This document shows positions 1 to 5,362 of a stretch of DNA of 5,362 nt, in pieces. The notes under the pieces were generated by a model, which saw only the letters and a program-made list of their open reading frames with translations, was not told the DNA's origin and ran no database searches. The position numbers were made by a program, and so were the translations under genes. Source of the stretch: Candidatus Jordarchaeum madagascarense (GTDB taxonomy: Archaea; Asgardarchaeota; Jordiarchaeia; Jordiarchaeales; Jordiarchaeaceae); contig DXJA01000443.1 in NCBI GenBank assembly GCA_019056875.1, positions 1 to 5,362 on the forward strand, given 5' to 3'. The number at the start of each line of letters is the position of its first letter. Position 1 is the first letter of the stretch.

Positions 1-46
1 TAAATCAAAAAAATAAAAATGGAGTAGCAGGTGCAATAATGCACCT
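1..46 (-). terminator. Hairpin plus T-tract terminator after cdhA
   Basis: Reading the minus strand just past the cdhA stop codon, AGGTGCA and TGCACCT (29-35 and 40-46) form a perfect 7-bp stem with a 4-base loop. About 8 bases later comes a T-rich run (roughly bases 1-20 of the window, read in reverse complement). Archaeal transcription ends mainly at U-rich tracts, and a hairpin is optional, so this arrangement is a plausible 3' end for the cdhA transcript. The stem begins only 8 bases past the stop codon. It could instead be an RNA-stabilising hairpin. The window ends here, so a gene further along cannot be excluded. Confidence 0.6.
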
Positions 47-54
47 TTAGCAAT

Positions 55-2424
55 CTACTTTTTAGCTTTCACTTTTACGAATTTTTCGTACAGTGTGGGG
101 TCTGGTATTTCGGTGGGTTGCCAGTTCCTGTCCTTGAGTACTCTTAATAAATCTTCTTTGTAAGTCAATGGGATATCACCATCAACCCTCACAAACTTGT
201 GGACGTCATCCGGGAAGTCCCTGCCAAGCTTTCTGCGGTACAGGTCGATCCAGTGGCTGAGTTTAATCGCCCTACCCTTTGTGGTGTCGTTGGGTCTCAA
301 GCAGAGCTTAGCGGTCTCCACGATACACTCGTCCATGGTTTCAACCGCAACCATCAGGTGCTCGGGACACGGGCCAACATACACCTTCTCACCAGTTCTA
401 GAGTTGTACGTGTACCAGTCCTCGTCCACATCAGGTCTACCTAGTAACATTCTCCTATACTTAGATCCATGCGGTCCAACGATTACCGGGATGCCGTAGA
501 TGTTCACACCGGTTGCTATGGAAGCAGCCTTCTGGCTATAAGCGCCCCAAGCCACACCAACAGCACCTACCCTGTTCAGAATATAGTCCGCAATCTCCTC
601 AAAGTTTGCTCTTAGAGGTCTTCTTGCAAATATGCTTGCGATTTTTATTGCAGCCCCTGTAATATGGGGATTAGAAACACAGGAACCAACGTTTATGAGT
701 CCTCCGGCATCAAATTCATCATGATATTTCTCGTAGAGCGTAAGGTCTTCCTCGTCCCTGTACCTACCAATATCCATAGCTGAGCAACCACTAGCTAAAA
801 CTATGTATCTCCTTTTTAGAAACTCTTCCGCCATCAAAGCCACCTCATTAGGCCCCGCTGGATAATTGGCACATCCCACGTAAGCTACCACACCTGGAAT
901 TTCACCCAGAACAATGGGCGCTCCAACATTCCTAATTTCAGTGTCTTTTATTGGCCCTCGTCCAACCCGCATATTATAAGTATCCTGTTTAATCTGCTTA
1001 TCTGCAGCCGCATCAATCATTTCCTTGACTGGTATACCTTTACTACAAGCTTCTGAGCACCTACCGCAACCAACACAGGGCTCGTAAAGAGCCGCAAGCT
1101 TGGTCAAGTCACCCGCCGCAGCAGCCTGAATCGCCTCTGTAGTAGGCACATCATTCGGGCAAGCTCTCTCACATTCATAACAACCTGTACACTCTTTAGC
1201 AAGCTCAATAATCTGCTCCTCATAAGGAATATTCTTAAACTTATTTCTCAGGGGAGCTAGCTTCATAGCGGTTCTCACCGCAACCTCCCCAGCCTTATCA
1301 GCATCTAGTATAAGCGCACCATTAATCTCACTCGCCACAGCATATTTCACCAAGTCTTCTACTATCTCCTCTACCGGATCGTTGGTTCTGTCACGCAGAC
1401 CCATACAGTTCTTCTCATTTGTAGCTATGAACGCTGCCTTGATCTTGGCCGCTTCCTCAATATTGTCTGTTCGAATACACTGCTCGTCTACCATAACAAC
1501 ATCTGGAACACCGGATCTGACAAAGGTTAATTGCCGCGCAATTGAGCCTACAACCTTGTATCCAGGGTCGTATCGGGTGTAGTCTATTGCGGAGCAGCAG
1601 ATTCCACCTACCTCCACGACGTCTTCCAGATTGTGTTCTCTCAGATAGTCTATAACACCTACACTGGGCATAACGTTGTGACCTATAATCAGAATCATAG
1701 GCTTTACTGGATCTATGCAGCCCAGACCCACTTTAACCAAGGGCACTTCAGAGTCACCCCTTGGAAATCCGAGCGCCGCTATCTGTACCATATCAGCCAC
1801 TTCCATTCCAATGGCATCCATCAGGCTAACATGCATAGCCTTAGCTTCAAAGTCGATGAAACTTCCCTCCTGCCCAGTATGAGCAGAGGCAACTCCCTGA
1901 ACTATTTGAGTATCAGTATAGTTAAGAACCTCTTCCAAGTCGCCAAGTGTTCTAGGTCTTATACCAGTCACGTTCCGGGTTACTGGAGCCTCAATCTCAA
2001 TATCACTGCCATAATCTATGGGATGGTCGGAGCCATACCTGTGAAGAAGTTCGTGCAGCAAGTGCCGTGCGTGTCCGGTGTGTGCTGATGCGCCAATGGT
2101 GCAAGCTAAGAGAACTATTCTGCCTTGGGTTGCATCAATCGTAATTCCACACGCTCCCTTCTTACCCGCGGTTAGGTCACAGTGACCATAGGTACATAGG
2201 CAACAGCGGTCGCAGAAAGGTGCGTAGTATGGTCTGTATCTCTTGAGAAGCCTTTCCACAGTCCACGGTCTCAGATTAGCGAGGGTGGGCATAGGGGTGG
2301 GTCCCATTGGCTCCCATTCTTCCTCTTCTATAACAACTTTCCCTATCTGTAATTCTAAGTTTTTAAAAGATGCTAGAGATGTCTTGAGTTCGTCTGCTTT
2401 TAAATATCCAGACGTTTTAGCCAT
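55..2424 (-). CDS. cdhA: CO dehydrogenase/acetyl-CoA synthase complex, alpha subunit (CdhA)
   Basis: This 789-residue protein is the Ni-Fe-S subunit of the archaeal acetyl-CoA decarbonylase/synthase complex. It interconverts CO2 and CO and passes CO to the acetyl-CoA synthase subunit; it is cytoplasmic. Length matches the family (about 780-810). Cysteines 71, 74, 75, 77, 82 and 92 are the N-terminal D/B-cluster ligands. Probable proton-relay histidines lie at 115-121 (AHTGHARH). By family comparison the Ni C-cluster ligands are H249 (GHN), C277 (GICCS), C316 (DEQC), C518 (VGCAN), C547 (SGCSAM) and C582 (GSCVSN); K632 is a likely active-site lysine. The archaeal-specific double [4Fe-4S] ferredoxin insert is present: C412/415/418/422 and C450/453/456/460. 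All key residues are intact, so the enzyme should be functional. The ATG is set by AGGAGG 10 bases upstream. No cdhB (epsilon subunit) gene follows within the 54 bases available, and a terminator-like hairpin comes first. Confidence 0.97.
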   Translation of the reverse strand: MAKTSGYLKADELKTSLASFKNLELQIGKVVIEEEEWEPMGPTPMPTLANLRPWTVERLLKRYRPYYAPFCDRCCLCTYGHCDLTAGKKGACGITIDATQGRIVLLACTIGASAHTGHARHLLHELLHRYGSDHPIDYGSDIEIEAPVTRNVTGIRPRTLGDLEEVLNYTDTQIVQGVASAHTGQEGSFIDFEAKAMHVSLMDAIGMEVADMVQIAALGFPRGDSEVPLVKVGLGCIDPVKPMILIIGHNVMPSVGVIDYLREHNLEDVVEVGGICCSAIDYTRYDPGYKVVGSIARQLTFVRSGVPDVVMVDEQCIRTDNIEEAAKIKAAFIATNEKNCMGLRDRTNDPVEEIVEDLVKYAVASEINGALILDADKAGEVAVRTAMKLAPLRNKFKNIPYEEQIIELAKECTGCYECERACPNDVPTTEAIQAAAAGDLTKLAALYEPCVGCGRCSEACSKGIPVKEMIDAAADKQIKQDTYNMRVGRGPIKDTEIRNVGAPIVLGEIPGVVAYVGCANYPAGPNEVALMAEEFLKRRYIVLASGCSAMDIGRYRDEEDLTLYEKYHDEFDAGGLINVGSCVSNPHITGAAIKIASIFARRPLRANFEEIADYILNRVGAVGVAWGAYSQKAASIATGVNIYGIPVIVGPHGSKYRRMLLGRPDVDEDWYTYNSRTGEKVYVGPCPEHLMVAVETMDECIVETAKLCLRPNDTTKGRAIKLSHWIDLYRRKLGRDFPDDVHKFVRVDGDIPLTYKEDLLRVLKDRNWQPTEIPDPTLYEKFVKVKAKK

Positions 2425-2434
2425 TATTCTTCGT

Positions 2435-2440
2435 CCTCCT
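2435..2440 (-). promoter_or_regulatory. Ribosome binding site of cdhA
   Basis: On the minus strand AGGAGG lies 10 bases before the ATG of cdhA. It is complementary to the 3' end of archaeal 16S rRNA. It supports the chosen ATG as the true start and implies a leadered transcript. Confidence 0.8.
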
Positions 2441-2473
2441 AAACCTCAAATTTATTCTTATTTTCACGTCACA

Positions 2474-2505
2474 TTTTTATATTAATGTAGTTTGTTAAAT
2501 AAAAG
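2474..2505 (-). promoter_or_regulatory. Candidate archaeal TATA region for cdhA
   Basis: Two TATA-like stretches read on the minus strand. TTAATATAAAAA (2474-2485) would place transcription start near 2452-2455, giving a leader of about 30 bases that still contains the AGGAGG site. CTTTTATTTAAC (2494-2505) would start transcription near 2473, with a leader of about 50 bases. The region is so A+T rich that neither is certain. The first overlaps one arm of the inverted repeat at 2479-2526; the second lies in the loop between the arms. Confidence 0.4.
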
Positions 2506-2526
2506 TGTATTATACTACATTAATAT
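2479..2526. repeat. Perfect 13-bp inverted repeat at the cdhA promoter
   Basis: ATATTAATGTAGT (2479-2491) and its exact reverse complement (2514-2526) are separated by 22 bases. The left arm overlaps the TATA candidate at 2474-2485, and the second TATA candidate lies in the spacer. This geometry fits an operator for a dimeric regulator of cdhA, or a pair of sites. Each arm also contains the short palindrome ATTAAT. In A+T-rich DNA some inverted repeats arise by chance, but a gap-free 13-bp match this close to a promoter is worth noting. Confidence 0.55.
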
Positions 2527-2811
2527 CTAATAGAGCAATAGGGTAACGGAATATAAAGTTTTTGAACTAATGATACGCCAAAAAAGAAGGAAACAAACGA
2601 ATTAGGAACAAAAATATCCAATTTCTAGTTTATAGAACCCCCTCCAAGGATTTTAACCTATTAACTCTTCTTTTAAAAATGAAATCGAGAAATAATCACA
2701 AATCTAATAAAAAGACTGGGAATCTGGATAAAGTTTAAAAAAATCTTAAAAAGGAATTAGACTCTCTGTATGAACGCTTAAAGTAATTATGTGAACAACA
2801 TCATCAAAATA

Positions 2812-2818
2812 GAGGTGA
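2812..2818 (+). promoter_or_regulatory. Ribosome binding site that fixes a TTG start
   Basis: GAGGTGA lies 7 bases before the TTG at 2826 and exactly matches the archaeal anti-Shine-Dalgarno sequence. In the same frame there is a stop at 2784-2786 and no ATG or GTG between it and 2826. The next in-frame ATG is residue 40, inside the conserved N-terminal domain. TTG is therefore the start. Confidence 0.85.
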
Positions 2819-2825
2819 ATTAAGA

Positions 2826-4349
2826 TTGCAATTTTATCCTTGGTGGACAGATGAGCAGAAAAAATTCGCTCAAGAACTAGAAGAATTCGCCATTGAAAAC
2901 ATACCCCGCGCCGAAGAATTATTCTGGACCAGAACCTTCCCCATGAGCATAGCAGAAGACGCGAAAAAGAGAGGATACTTCGGAGCAGGCATTCCCAAAG
3001 AGTATGGAGGACTAGGACTCGGAGCCTCCGGAGCCTGCATAGCATGCGAACAGCTAAACCGAATGTACACAATCGGGCACCTCCTAGTAACCAGCTACAT
3101 TGGAGGACTCCACCAAATACTACACAACGGTACCGAGGAACAGAAACAAGAATGGCTAACCAAAATGGCCAAAGGCCAACTGGGAGCAGTCTGCATAACC
3201 GAAGTCTTCGCAGGTTCAGATGCCGCTTCAGTAATGACCACCGCCGAAAAAGACGGAGACGAATGGATAATCAACGGCAAAAAAAGATTCACAACCACCG
3301 CAGGACCCGCAGAAAGATATCTCGTATACGCAAAAACAAGCGAAGACAATGAGACAAGAAGAAAGAACCAACACCTAACAACCTTCGTAGTGGAAAAAGG
3401 CACCCCCGGATTCCACCTAGAAAAAGTCAACCCACTTGTTGGATTTGACAATCTACCCAACAGCTACCTAGACTTCGACAACGTTAGAGTAACTGACTTC
3501 AACAGAATTGGCCCAATCGGAGGTGGCTGGAACATAATGATGACCGGATTAAACTTTGAGCGATTGATTGCTGCTGCTGCGGCTTCTGGTGCTCTGGAGG
3601 ACATTATTAAACAGGTGGTCTATTACACTAACAGACGTGTGCAGTTCAATTCGAGAATAAGCGATTTTGAGTATACTCAGTTTAAGATTGCTGAGATGAT
3701 AACTAAACAGCAAATGACACGCCTTGTAACTTTTTACTCGGCTTATATTATGGATATGGGTCAGATGGCTGCGATTGAATCAGGTATAGCGAAGATGATA
3801 AGCACTGACTACGCCACGGAGATTGGTCTTGACGCCATTCAACTCATGGGTGGTGATGGCCTATGCAAATTCTATCCCGTGGAGCGACAGATTCGTGAGG
3901 GTAAGATAGGCCAGATTGTTGCAGGCACAAACGAAGTTCAGAAGTTGGTTATCTACCGTATGGGCACTTTAGCCTATTTGGATTGGCCTTACCGGCTGCG
4001 ATGGAATGACAAATTGGAGACTCCTACATTAAATATTGGACCGGGAAACTGGAATGGTAAGCAGATAACTGAGGATGTGATGCTTAAAATCTTGGCGGAA
4101 GACTACAGGTGTAACCCGGGACTCTACATGACGGTGGACGACGTTGAGAAAGAAACTGGTCTTGGAAAGGATAAAATCCTTGAGCTCTGGGCTAATTTGG
4201 AGCAAAAGGGTCTAATAGTTACATTCAAGGACCGGCGTGGAAACGTGATGATGGCGAAGGCGAACTACGACGGAATAAGGAAAGCGTACCCGCTTGACCA
4301 CTACAAGTGGTTCCCAGATTGGTTTGACATCGAGAAACTGGGCTTCTAG
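2826..4349 (+). CDS. Acyl-CoA dehydrogenase with C-terminal winged-helix-like extension
   Basis: This is a 507-residue FAD enzyme of the acyl-CoA dehydrogenase family, which oxidises acyl-CoA to trans-2-enoyl-CoA and hands electrons to an electron-transfer flavoprotein. The N-terminal helical domain spans about 1-118. The middle beta domain spans about 119-235 and contains the first family signature at 123-135 (CITEVFAGSD). The C-terminal helical domain spans about 240-384 with the second signature near 339-346 (QLMGGDGL) and VAGTNEVQKLVIYR at 365-378. The MCAD-type catalytic glutamate is replaced by A366, while E245 (GLNFER) occupies the isovaleryl-/long-chain-type base position, so activity is likely retained. 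Substrate is not predictable, though branched or long acyl-CoA is possible. Typical members have about 380 residues; here 385-507 is extra, and 415-487 looks like a winged helix. Codon usage changes sharply near residue 240. The start is TTG. No electron-transfer flavoprotein gene is in view. Confidence 0.93.
   Translation: MQFYPWWTDEQKKFAQELEEFAIENIPRAEELFWTRTFPMSIAEDAKKRGYFGAGIPKEYGGLGLGASGACIACEQLNRMYTIGHLLVTSYIGGLHQILHNGTEEQKQEWLTKMAKGQLGAVCITEVFAGSDAASVMTTAEKDGDEWIINGKKRFTTTAGPAERYLVYAKTSEDNETRRKNQHLTTFVVEKGTPGFHLEKVNPLVGFDNLPNSYLDFDNVRVTDFNRIGPIGGGWNIMMTGLNFERLIAAAAASGALEDIIKQVVYYTNRRVQFNSRISDFEYTQFKIAEMITKQQMTRLVTFYSAYIMDMGQMAAIESGIAKMISTDYATEIGLDAIQLMGGDGLCKFYPVERQIREGKIGQIVAGTNEVQKLVIYRMGTLAYLDWPYRLRWNDKLETPTLNIGPGNWNGKQITEDVMLKILAEDYRCNPGLYMTVDDVEKETGLGKDKILELWANLEQKGLIVTFKDRRGNVMMAKANYDGIRKAYPLDHYKWFPDWFDIEKLGF
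4068..4286 (+). other. Winged-helix-like segment of the acyl-CoA dehydrogenase tail
   Basis: Residues 415-487 of the dehydrogenase read as a helix (about 417-428), a second helix (TVDDVEKETGL, about 436-446), a third helix (GKDKILELWANLEQKGL, about 447-463), then two short strands around the turn KDRRGN (468-473). This order and the phrase 'NLEQKGLI' resemble MarR/ArsR-like winged-helix folds. It is an inference from pattern only. The fold may serve protein-protein contact rather than DNA binding. Confidence 0.45.
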
Positions 4350-4379
4350 CCGTGTTGCAAAGCAGTGTATTAAAACCAA

Positions 4380-4407
4380 TCTTCTTTTTCTACTTTTTTT
4401 ATTTTTC
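4380..4407 (+). terminator. T-rich terminator after the acyl-CoA dehydrogenase
   Basis: Starting about 30 bases past the stop codon, the plus strand has three T-runs (TTTTT, TTTTTTT, TTTTT) within 28 bases. Archaeal RNA polymerase stops at such U-tracts without needing a hairpin, and none is obvious just before it. It fits the 3' end of a single-gene transcript. Confidence 0.6.
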
Positions 4408-4461
4408 AAGTTACTTACATTTCAAATTGCCAAAAATTACTATCGAGTGAAATCAACTCTT

Positions 4462-4493
4462 TTCCCTAAATTTTTCAATTTAGAACACGGGAA
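4462..4493. repeat. Imperfect hairpin between convergent genes
   Basis: CTAAATT (4466-4472) and AATTTAG (4477-4483) form a perfect 7-bp stem with a 4-base loop. An alternative fold adds an outer 5-bp stem, TTCCC (4462-4466) with GGGAA (4489-4493), enclosing 6 inner pairs and a 6-base bulge. It lies between the ends of the two convergent genes. It could be a minus-strand terminator for the THUMP gene about 120 bases past its stop, but no strong T-run follows directly. Its role is unknown. Confidence 0.4.
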
Positions 4494-4551
4494 GATGATT
4501 AAGAAAGACTCAATGGGGGAATCTTAGTAATTTGCCTACAATCAGAAATAT

Positions 4552-4563
4552 GGAAATATTTCC
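4552..4563. repeat. 12-bp perfect palindrome
   Basis: GGAAATATTTCC reads identically on both strands. It lies about 50 bases past the stop codon of the minus-strand THUMP gene. A regulator site is possible in form, but the position downstream of both neighbouring genes argues against promoter control. It may be chance in A+T-rich DNA. Confidence 0.35.
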
Positions 4564-4615
4564 TCTTAACCATGCAGATAAGGCTCTTTTTTTAGAGTTA
4601 GGCGCACGGTTTTTA

Positions 4616-5146
4616 TTAAATCTCACTTTTTACTTTGCTCACTGAAAAAATATCACTTGGTTCTAGCAGTGATATACCTGCCTGCTTTCCTATGATTTCT
4701 ATTTGTATAACCTTCTGTGGATTTTTCAGGTCTACCTTTCCCCAGTTTATGTCCTTTGCTAGGGCTTCTATAATCTCCATGGTGTGATACTGGTTGTAAA
4801 ATCGTTTGTTCACAGTCATCCTCCAGGTTTCCTCCTCCTTGATGCCTTCTGCGAGTCTTTTCACATTTTCTTCCATTTCGTCGAGCTCTGAGGAACACCA
4901 AACGTCAATGGGTATGTAGTTATACGTGTACCAAAATTCATCAGGCGCCTCTTTACAAAGATTTACGAGCTTTTTGGTTATTTCCCTGGACTCCCGGGAT
5001 ATGAGGATTAGAAAAATTCCCCTAGCCCGTGAACTTAAGAAACGCGGTTCCTCCTCTCCCACTTTTCCTAAAACCCATAAAACCTCTTCCTTAGACTCTC
5101 TCCTGTTCCTAATATCATAGGTAACAAACAAATTTGGTTTATCCAT
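4616..5146 (-). CDS. THUMP-domain RNA-binding protein (COG1818/Tan1-like)
   Basis: This 176-residue protein resembles the small archaeal stand-alone THUMP proteins, relatives of eukaryotic Tan1/THUMPD1, which help the cytidine acetyltransferase make N4-acetylcytidine in tRNA. The N-terminal part (about 1-70) would be the ferredoxin-like half that precedes THUMP. The THUMP part (about 74-170) shows the family landmarks: YIPIDVW (77-83), the acidic helix and EETWRMTVNKR (105-115), then VDLKNPQKVIQIEIIG (138-153) and GISLLEPSDIFSVSK (157-171). No catalytic domain is attached, so it probably acts as a tRNA-binding partner of a modifying enzyme; that partner is not in the window. The ATG is supported by GGAGG 7 bases upstream. 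The gene is convergent with the dehydrogenase and has no evident functional link to it. The family call rests on motif recognition; the exact tRNA modification is inferred. Confidence 0.8.
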   Translation of the reverse strand: MDKPNLFVTYDIRNRRESKEEVLWVLGKVGEEEPRFLSSRARGIFLILISRESREITKKLVNLCKEAPDEFWYTYNYIPIDVWCSSELDEMEENVKRLAEGIKEEETWRMTVNKRFYNQYHTMEIIEALAKDINWGKVDLKNPQKVIQIEIIGKQAGISLLEPSDIFSVSKVKSEI

Positions 5147-5153
5147 TTAAAAT

Positions 5154-5158
5154 CCTCC
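5154..5158 (-). promoter_or_regulatory. Ribosome binding site of the THUMP gene
   Basis: On the minus strand GGAGG precedes the ATG by 7 bases, an ideal spacing, and supports this start. Further upstream, GATTTAATTT on the minus strand (5223-5232) is a weak TATA candidate that would give a leader of about 55 bases. Confidence 0.75.
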
Positions 5159-5308
5159 AACCAGAAATTTCAAGAATCTTAAAACACTATCACTGATCAA
5201 TATTCCCTTATCACAATTCTCTAAATTAAATCTTTGATTCTCCAGAAAAAAGCAAAACCTTAAACTTCTTAAAAAGAATTATGAAGAAGAGTTACCGAAA
5301 ATAAGCGT

Positions 5309-5341
5309 AGTTACTAAAATTCTAAAGTTTATTTAGTAACT
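5309..5341. repeat. 10-bp inverted repeat upstream of the THUMP gene
   Basis: AGTTACTAAA (5309-5318) and TTTAGTAACT (5332-5341) are exact reverse complements separated by 13 bases. Two further pairs form outside a single-base bulge (5307-5308 with 5343-5344). It lies 160-200 bases before the THUMP start, so it may be an operator, or a hairpin at the end of a gene lying beyond the window. There is no T-run beside it on the plus strand, so a plus-strand terminator is unlikely. Confidence 0.45.
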
Positions 5342-5362
5342 TACATTGTTTGATGAGTTAAA

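Larger units (their letters stand above)
2425..2825. other. Divergent intergenic region between cdhA and acyl-CoA dehydrogenase
   Basis: This 401-base region is strongly A+T rich and holds no convincing gene. The left end carries the cdhA ribosome binding site, TATA candidates and the 13-bp inverted repeat. The right end carries the ribosome binding site of the dehydrogenase at 2812-2818. A weak TATA candidate, GTTTAAAAAA at 2733-2742, would start the dehydrogenase transcript near 2765 with a leader of about 60 bases; I give that low weight. Between roughly 2530 and 2730 I see no structure, tRNA or repeat. The length leaves room for separate promoters with shared regulation. Confidence 0.7.

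Noticed and set aside
1633..2088. 151-residue open frame on the plus strand
   Set aside because: It lies wholly within cdhA in another frame, has no recognisable domain or ribosome binding site, and cdhA is a certain gene there.
2791..2823. Ten-codon leader frame (GTG start, ending TAA) just before the dehydrogenase TTG
   Set aside because: It covers the GAGGTGA site and could suggest translational coupling, but it has no ribosome binding site of its own and nothing in its sequence suggests an attenuation peptide.
2746..3072. 108-residue minus-strand open frame overlapping the dehydrogenase start
   Set aside because: Antisense to a conserved domain, rich in Leu, Arg and Ser from reverse-complement composition, with no domain or start signal.
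3044..3352. Arg/Lys-rich open frame of about 100 residues on the plus strand
   Set aside because: It is the shifted frame of the dehydrogenase; its basic, low-complexity composition follows from the A- and C-rich codon usage of the first half of that gene.
3640..3665. tRNA T-arm-like sequence GTTCAATTC
   Set aside because: It lies inside the dehydrogenase coding sequence and no acceptor or anticodon arm can be built around it.
4294..4527. 77-residue plus-strand frame running past the end of the dehydrogenase
   Set aside because: It starts in another frame within the dehydrogenase, passes through the T-rich terminator and has no family resemblance.
5347..5362. C-box-like TGATGA at the right edge
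   Set aside because: No matching D box or second C'/D' pair is visible before the window ends, so a C/D guide RNA cannot be supported.
1..5362. CRISPR array, insertion sequence, phage or defence system
   Set aside because: No regularly spaced direct repeats, transposase, integrase, nuclease or terminal repeats are visible; the three genes are metabolic or RNA-processing genes.

Overview
The window most likely comes from an archaeon that carries the archaeal Wood-Ljungdahl pathway. Three things point this way. There is an archaeal-type CO dehydrogenase/acetyl-CoA synthase alpha subunit (CdhA), a small archaeal-type THUMP RNA-binding protein, and purine-rich Shine-Dalgarno sites (AGGAGG, GAGGTGA, GGAGG), one of which serves a TTG start. 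The intergenic DNA is very A+T rich. An acyl-CoA dehydrogenase next to CdhA fits acyl-CoA-metabolising lineages (Archaeoglobus-like, Bathyarchaeia-like or Asgard-like) better than a classical methanogen. The exact taxon cannot be fixed from this sequence alone.

Layout, left to right. Bases 1-54 hold a 7-bp hairpin and a T-rich tract that read as a terminator for the minus-strand gene. Bases 55-2424 (minus) are cdhA, complete, with all cluster ligands visible. Bases 2425-2825 are a 401-base A+T-rich divergent intergenic region. It contains the cdhA ribosome binding site, candidate TATA elements and a perfect 13-bp inverted repeat bracketing or overlapping the likely cdhA promoter. Bases 2826-4349 (plus) encode an acyl-CoA dehydrogenase with a roughly 120-residue C-terminal extension that looks partly like a winged-helix domain. 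Bases 4350-4615 hold a T-rich terminator and two small inverted-repeat structures. Bases 4616-5146 (minus) encode a THUMP-domain protein (COG1818/Tan1-like). Bases 5147-5362 are an upstream region with a 10-bp inverted repeat.

CdhA makes or consumes CO during interconversion of CO2, a methyl group, CoA and acetyl-CoA. The acyl-CoA dehydrogenase oxidises an acyl-CoA to an enoyl-CoA, a step of fatty-acid or branched-chain amino-acid breakdown that ends in acetyl-CoA. The divergent pair therefore sits on either side of the acetyl-CoA pool, and shared control from the 401-base spacer is possible. The THUMP gene looks unrelated to them.

The points most worth a second look are the winged-helix-like tail on the dehydrogenase, a sharp change of codon usage inside that gene at the boundary of its C-terminal helical domain, the inverted repeat at the cdhA promoter, and the apparent separation of cdhA from its usual partner genes.
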